Positions 5,006 to 8,828 of a stretch of 8,828 nt of DNA are shown piece by piece. Position numbers and translations under genes: made by a program. Source of the DNA: an uncultured bacterium (GTDB lineage Bacteria > Bacillota > Clostridia > Lachnospirales > Lachnospiraceae). The stretch is taken from positions 1-8,828 of the forward strand of contig CALFUE010000006.1 of the NCBI GenBank assembly GCA_937916345.1, in the 5' to 3' direction. Within the stretch, counting starts at the first letter, position 1. Every line of letters begins with the position of its first letter. The notes under the pieces are model-generated. The model was given only the letters and a program-made list of their open reading frames with translations. It ran no database searches and had not been told where the DNA came from.

Positions 5006-6143
5006 TTAATCTCCTCCTGAGGCTTTTCTGTCCGGGCATCCCAGTGAAAGCCATTTCAAATATCCGTTTATAAACAGATCCAGATCTCCGTCCATCACTG
5101 CGGAAACATTTCCGGTCTCATCTCCGGTGCGCAGATCCTTCACCATGGTGTAGGGCTGCATGACATAGGATCTGATTTGGTTGCCCCATGCGATATCCTT
5201 TACCTCACCGCGGATGGCATCCTCCTTCGCGGCATTTTCCTCCCGGCGCAGCATAAGAAGCTTTGCCTTCAGCATTTGCATGGCCTTGTCCTTGTTCTGG
5301 AACTGGGAACGCTCGTTTTGACAGGTCACCACGATCCCCGTGGGGAAGTGGGTGATACGTATTGCGGAACTGGTCTTGTTGATATGCTGACCGCCCGCGC
5401 CGCTGGAACGATAGGTGTCGATCCTGATATCCTCATCTCTGATCTCAATGTCGATGTCCTCCTCAATATCCGGCATCACATCGCAGGATACAAAGGAGGT
5501 CTGGCGCTTTCCCGCAGCATTGAAGGGGGATATACGCACAAGCCGATGAACTCCCTTTTCGGATTTCAGATAACCGTAGGCATTCTCGCCGTTTACCTGA
5601 AAGGTGACGGACTTTATGCCCGCCTCGTCTCCCTCGTGGAAATCCAACTCATCCACCGTAAATCCATGATCCGACGCCCAGTGGGAGTACATGCGGTAAA
5701 GCATGCCCGCCCAATCGCAGGACTCGGTACCACCCGCGCCGGCGTTCAGGGATACTATGGCATTCTCCTTGTCAAACTCGCCCGTGAGCAAAGTCTTCAG
5801 GCGCATCTTCTCGAAGTCGCGCTGATATTCCTCCACCTCGGATAGTATGTCGGGAACAAGAGAGGTGTCATTCTCCTCCTCCGCCATCTCAATCAATGTC
5901 TCAATATCCGATTTTTTCTCCTCAAGAGCCCTCATGCCCTCGATATCTGCCTTTAATGCAGACAGATCTTTCATTTTTGCGGCGGAGACATCGGCGTCAT
6001 CCCAGAAACCGGGAGCCTCCATCTCTCGCTCTAATTCTTCGACTCTTTTTGCTTTTTCAGCGAGGTCAAAGTGAATCCCTCACTTCCTGCAGCGGTTTGA
6101 GCCAAGAATTGACCAGAATTTTGGTCTGATCCAATTCAACCAC
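5006..6143 (-). CDS. prfB: Peptide chain release factor 2, made by +1 programmed frameshift
   Basis: RF2 recognises UGA and UAA stop codons on the ribosome and triggers peptide release. Translation starts at GTG 6143, with AAGGTG five bases upstream, and gives 25 codons to CTT (6071-6069). An in-frame TGA follows at 6068-6066. A +1 shift there continues as D-L-A-E-K-A into the long frame ending at 5006, for 378 residues in all. In this joined numbering the stop-reading SPF tripeptide falls at 205-207 and the catalytic GGQ at 250-252, the same numbers as in E. coli RF2, which supports both start and shift. The true stop is TAA. The gene starts 24 bases after the S41 protease gene, and its final SGGD codons form the Shine-Dalgarno of hom. 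An annotation from ATG 6022 would lose 40 residues. Confidence 0.96.
5011..5017 (-). promoter_or_regulatory. Shine-Dalgarno of hom inside prfB
   Basis: GGAGGAG lies six bases before the hom ATG and encodes Gly-Gly plus part of the last codon of RF2. With a one-base gap between stop and start, translation of hom is probably coupled to prfB. Confidence 0.75.
6065..6080 (-). promoter_or_regulatory. RF2 autoregulatory +1 frameshift site
   Basis: The minus strand reads AGGGAT-TCA-CTT-TGA-C. This is the classic RF2 site: a Shine-Dalgarno-like AGGGA placed three bases before the slippery CUU, then UGA and C. The stop is codon 26, as in E. coli. Low RF2 lets the ribosome pause and slip, raising RF2 output (established for the family). 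Confidence 0.95.
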
Positions 6144-6167
6144 AGAATCACCTTCTTTCGTAAGATT

Positions 6168-7394
6168 TTAGTTCTCTGTCAAGACTTCTATCGCTTTATT
6201 TATCTGATTGTCGTACTTGTACTCAAAGGGCGACTCGTCGCTCCCGGTGTATTCATACTCCAATTCGATATCAGGTTTAATGCCGACTCCGTCGATATTG
6301 CGCTTGTTGGGCGTCAAATATCTGGAACCGGTGTATTTGATGGCACTGCCGTCGCTAAGACCCTTTACGACCTGTACTACGCCCTTTCCGTAGGTGACCT
6401 CTCCTATCAGAGTAGCCTGTTCGTGATCCTGCAGCGCTCCCGCCAATATCTCCGCGCTGCTGGCGCTTGAGCCGTTTACCAGCACAGCCATGGGCAGATC
6501 CAGGTAATTTGCATCACTTGTGGCAGTCTCTGTGGTGCCGAAGCGATCCTCCGTGTAAACTATCACTCCCTCAGGGAGCAGGCGGTCTGCCACGGCTTCC
6601 ACCGCGCTGACGATTCCGCCAGGGTTATTCCGGAGGTCTATCACCAGACCCTCGATCCCCTCAGAGAGCAGACGATCCAGCGACTCATTAAACTCCTCTG
6701 CCGTATTTCCGCCAAATTCAGAAATCTGAATGTATCCTATATTTTTGTCCGTATCCGCCATATCGGCGTAAACAGTAGGAACATTTATCTTTTCACGGGG
6801 CACATCCACATCAAAGGTCAAATCCTCCGATTCCCTGTAAACAGTGAGATTCACATATGTTCCTTCTTCGCCTCTGACCCTTGAGACCAGCTCACTTAAA
6901 GTAATTCCAGACGTTATCAAGCCGTCTGCCGACTTTATCACATCACCTGCGATCAAGCCTTCCCTCTCCGCCGGAGTATCCTCATAGACCTTTAGTATCA
7001 CAAAGCCGCTCCTGTCACTGAGCTCCGAGAGCACCACTCCTATGCCGTAGATATAGGAATAAGTGGACTGCTTCACGCGGTAATACTCGTCCGCGGTATA
7101 ATATGCGGCGTACTTGTCTCCGAGGGAATCCATCAGTCCCTTAAACATGCCGTCCCTCAGATTTTCCGCTTCCAGATCCTCATAGAGCCCAGTCATAATG
7201 GAGGAAAGAATTGTATTGGTCTTCGACTCGAATTCCTCATCTATTAGAGCACTGCCGTCACTTGTCAGGGGCGAACTTTTATCTCCTCCGCCAAACGCTC
7301 CTCTTGCCACGTTTATTGAAATGATGGAGACCAGTGTCGCCATAGCCACGCCAAACAGCAGACCGCTGGCAAATGTTTTACTCTTATCACTCAT
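6168..7394 (-). CDS. S41 family carboxyl-terminal processing protease with PDZ domain
   Basis: An exported serine protease of the CtpA/CtpB type (MEROPS S41), 408 residues. An uncleaved signal anchor or signal peptide covers about 8-31 after a KSK start. A linker and helical segment follow, with the LGDKYAAYYT motif at 91-100. A PDZ domain spans about 112-195, including GVGVVL-like residues, AGDVIKSADG and GLIAG. The protease core spans about 200-380. GYIQISEF at 220-227 and DLRNNPGG at 253-260 are family marks. The catalytic set is Ser312 in SSASSAEILAGAL, Lys337 in TYGKGVVQ and Gln341; the 25-residue Ser-Lys spacing matches Prc and CtpB. The ATG overlaps the ftsX stop as ATGA. Such proteases act on cell-envelope or sporulation proteins in B. 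subtilis; the target here is unknown, but the operon suggests a wall or division role. Confidence 0.93.
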   Translation of the reverse strand: MSDKSKTFASGLLFGVAMATLVSIISINVARGAFGGGDKSSPLTSDGSALIDEEFESKTNTILSSIMTGLYEDLEAENLRDGMFKGLMDSLGDKYAAYYTADEYYRVKQSTYSYIYGIGVVLSELSDRSGFVILKVYEDTPAEREGLIAGDVIKSADGLITSGITLSELVSRVRGEEGTYVNLTVYRESEDLTFDVDVPREKINVPTVYADMADTDKNIGYIQISEFGGNTAEEFNESLDRLLSEGIEGLVIDLRNNPGGIVSAVEAVADRLLPEGVIVYTEDRFGTTETATSDANYLDLPMAVLVNGSSASSAEILAGALQDHEQATLIGEVTYGKGVVQVVKGLSDGSAIKYTGSRYLTPNKRNIDGVGIKPDIELEYEYTGSDESPFEYKYDNQINKAIEVLTEN

Positions 7395-8299
7395 ACCTTC
7401 AAGTGCTTTCTGGTAGAGGCGAAGCTGCCTATAAAACCAATGCCGACACCAAGAATCAGCGCGACTGGCACAAGGAACGCAAATATCTTTTGTGCCGGCA
7501 CAAATGCCATGATTTCCGAAAGAAAATTAAATTTCTCCGCGAAGAACACCATGATATTATTGTATATAAAATACAGTAGCACGAGTGGCAGCGAGGCTCC
7601 GATGAGGCCGAGGAGGATACCCTCCACCACAAAGGGAGCTCTGACGAAAATGTCCGTTGCTCCGATGAGCTTCATGATGCCTATCTCCTTGCGGCGCACC
7701 GAAATTCCCACCGTAATGGTATTATTTATCAAAAAAATCGCAACAGCGAAAAGTATCACGATAATACTTAAGGAGATGATACTGATGAGGCTGTTGAAAT
7801 CAGTCAGTGTGTTTGCCACTGCCTCGGACTGGTTTACTTCCCTGATGCCATCCATTGACTCCAGATAAGTAACCAGTGATTTCTGCATTGACACATCATT
7901 GAGGTATATCTCATAGGTGGCGTCGTCCTTTAAGGGATTATCATCTGCGAAGCCCTCAGCCAGCTCCTCCATGCCCTCAAAATATATACTTTTATACTCC
8001 TCCCATGCCTGATCTGCGGATTTGAACACGCAGTCGGAGACCTCGGGGCGCATCCTGATAGCAGCTCCGATGGCGTCTATCTCAGAATCCGAGATGCCCT
8101 CGTCGAAGAATACCGTAACTGCCACACCTTCCTCCACATTGCTCACCATGCTCTGAAAATTCACAACGATCATGTAGAAAAGGCCGAAAAGAAATATACA
8201 GGCCGCCATCGTTGCCGCAGAAGCCAGAGAAAACATCTTGTTTTTCCATATATTCACAAAGCCTTGCTTTATGGAATAAGTGAACGCGTTAATACCCAT
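7391..8299 (-). CDS. ftsX: Cell division ABC transporter permease FtsX
   Basis: FtsX is the membrane half of FtsEX, which couples ATP hydrolysis by FtsE to activation of extracellular peptidoglycan hydrolases. The 302-residue protein has the family's four helices at about 24-47, 171-192, 222-246 and 271-293. A large outside domain lies at about 50-168 between the first and second helix. Marks include the N-terminal AFTYSIKQGFVNIWKNK, VAVTVFFDEGIS early in the outer domain, the NPL motif at 121-123, and VRRKEIGIMKLIGAT at 201-215. The start has AGGGGG five bases before ATG, overlapping the end of ftsE by only the stop codon's neighbourhood (nine-base gap). The stop overlaps the protease start. 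The assignment is secure. Confidence 0.96.
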   Translation of the reverse strand: MGINAFTYSIKQGFVNIWKNKMFSLASAATMAACIFLFGLFYMIVVNFQSMVSNVEEGVAVTVFFDEGISDSEIDAIGAAIRMRPEVSDCVFKSADQAWEEYKSIYFEGMEELAEGFADDNPLKDDATYEIYLNDVSMQKSLVTYLESMDGIREVNQSEAVANTLTDFNSLISIISLSIIVILFAVAIFLINNTITVGISVRRKEIGIMKLIGATDIFVRAPFVVEGILLGLIGASLPLVLLYFIYNNIMVFFAEKFNFLSEIMAFVPAQKIFAFLVPVALILGVGIGFIGSFASTRKHLKV

Positions 8300-8308
8300 A
8301 GCTTCCCC

Positions 8309-8828
8309 CTAAATGCTGTCTCGCACCAGGTTTCCCTTGTGGATGGTGATGACTCTCTTGCCAAGAGCGCGGACGATCTCCATATTGTGCGTCACGACGA
8401 CAACAGTAGTGCCTCGGGAATTGATCTCCTCCAAGAGCTTCATTATCTCCCAGGCATTGTCATTGTCCAGATTTCCCGTAGGCTCGTCCGCCAGCAGGAT
8501 ACCAGGCTCATTTACTAGAGCACGCGCAATGGCCACTCTCTGCTGCTCACCACCTGAGAGCTGATCCGGATAGGACTTGTATTTTGCGGCAAGTCCTACC
8601 AAAGAGAGCATGATGGGTACTTTTCTCTTTATATTTCGATTGGATTCCCCCACCACGCGCATGGCGAATGCCACATTCTCATAGACGTTTTTGTCCTTTA
8701 ACAGACGAAAATCCTGATATACACAGCCGATCTGACGTCTGAAATAGGGAACCTCCTTACGGGGGATATTTTTGAGAGGCTTGTCATTTATGATGATCCG
8801 TCCTTCCGTAGGCTCCAGCTCCTTTAAC
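8309..8828 (-). CDS. ftsE: Cell division ATP-binding protein FtsE (N-terminus beyond window)
   Basis: FtsE is the cytoplasmic ATPase of the FtsEX complex. The frame is open from the window edge (first full codon at 8827-8825) to TAG at 8309-8311, giving 172 residues. About 55 residues with the Walker A loop lie outside. Visible ABC motifs in order are the Q-loop in IGCVYQDFRLL, the signature LSGGEQQRVAIARAL, Walker B ILLADEPTGNLD, and the switch His in VVVVTHNMEIV. The ADEPTGNLD and YQDFRLL forms are typical of FtsE. An ATG at 8674 falls inside the ATPase domain and is not the start. ftsX follows after nine bases. Confidence 0.95.
   Translation of the reverse strand, partial: LKELEPTEGRIIINDKPLKNIPRKEVPYFRRQIGCVYQDFRLLKDKNVYENVAFAMRVVGESNRNIKRKVPIMLSLVGLAAKYKSYPDQLSGGEQQRVAIARALVNEPGILLADEPTGNLDNDNAWEIMKLLEEINSRGTTVVVVTHNMEIVRALGKRVITIHKGNLVRDSI

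Noticed and set aside
5177..5845. Plus-strand 222-codon open frame antisense to prfB
   Set aside because: It mirrors the RF2 coding frame; no Shine-Dalgarno or known motif is present.
5006..6022. prfB starting at ATG 6022
   Set aside because: This drops 40 residues. The GTG at 6143 with the CUU-UGA-C shift puts SPF and GGQ at the standard RF2 positions 205-207 and 250-252.
6066..6068. In-frame UGA in prfB as a pseudogene mutation
   Set aside because: It is the conserved RF2 programmed frameshift codon with its SD-like element in the standard register.
8748..8759. Perfect AAGGAGG inside ftsE
   Set aside because: It encodes R-K-E-V and no start codon follows at a usable distance, so it is not taken as an internal initiation site.

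Overview
The window looks like a chromosomal stretch from a Gram-positive clostridial Firmicute, most likely a member of the Lachnospiraceae. This is inferred from strong AGGAGG-type ribosome binding sites, tightly packed genes, an ftsE-ftsX-S41 protease-prfB operon, and small membrane families common in that group (DUF975, DUF2752, DUF4190-like, YcxB-like). Base composition looks balanced and even. There are no RNA genes, insertion sequences, phage genes or CRISPR repeats. No gap between genes exceeds about 45 bases.

Right half (minus strand, 8828 down to 3826): one five-gene run, ftsE (its start lies outside the window), ftsX, an S41 carboxyl-terminal processing protease, prfB and hom. Junctions range from a 4-base overlap to 24 bases, so this is probably one operon with its promoter beyond the right edge. 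FtsEX is the membrane ABC complex that controls cell-wall hydrolases at division. The S41 protease is an exported Ser-Lys protease. prfB encodes release factor 2 and needs a +1 programmed frameshift at an in-frame UGA. hom encodes homoserine dehydrogenase, but a precise 8-codon stretch of its catalytic signature is missing.

Middle (2146-3839): four short genes on alternating strands. They encode a DUF2752 membrane protein (+), a DUF4190-like membrane protein (-), a YcxB-like membrane protein (+) and tsaE (+). Both convergent pairs overlap at their 3' ends (35 and 14 bases), and the divergent starts are only 40-44 bases apart. The minus-strand DUF4190-like gene has a good extended -10 promoter placed so that transcription should begin at its ATG.

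Left part (2105 down to 1, minus strand): a small HExxH protein with two CxxC pairs (SprA-related metalloprotease type), a DUF975 polytopic membrane protein with a long acidic tail, and tsaB, which runs off the left edge. TsaB and TsaE both serve tRNA t6A37 synthesis. Their genes are usually neighbours in Firmicutes but here lie on opposite strands, separated by about 2.8 kb of small membrane-protein genes.

Most of the window is ordinary housekeeping sequence. The points most worth checking are the catalytic-loop deletion in hom, the possible leaderless DUF4190-like gene, a hairpin built around the prfB frameshift signal, the four-cysteine HExxH protein, and the split of tsaE from tsaB.
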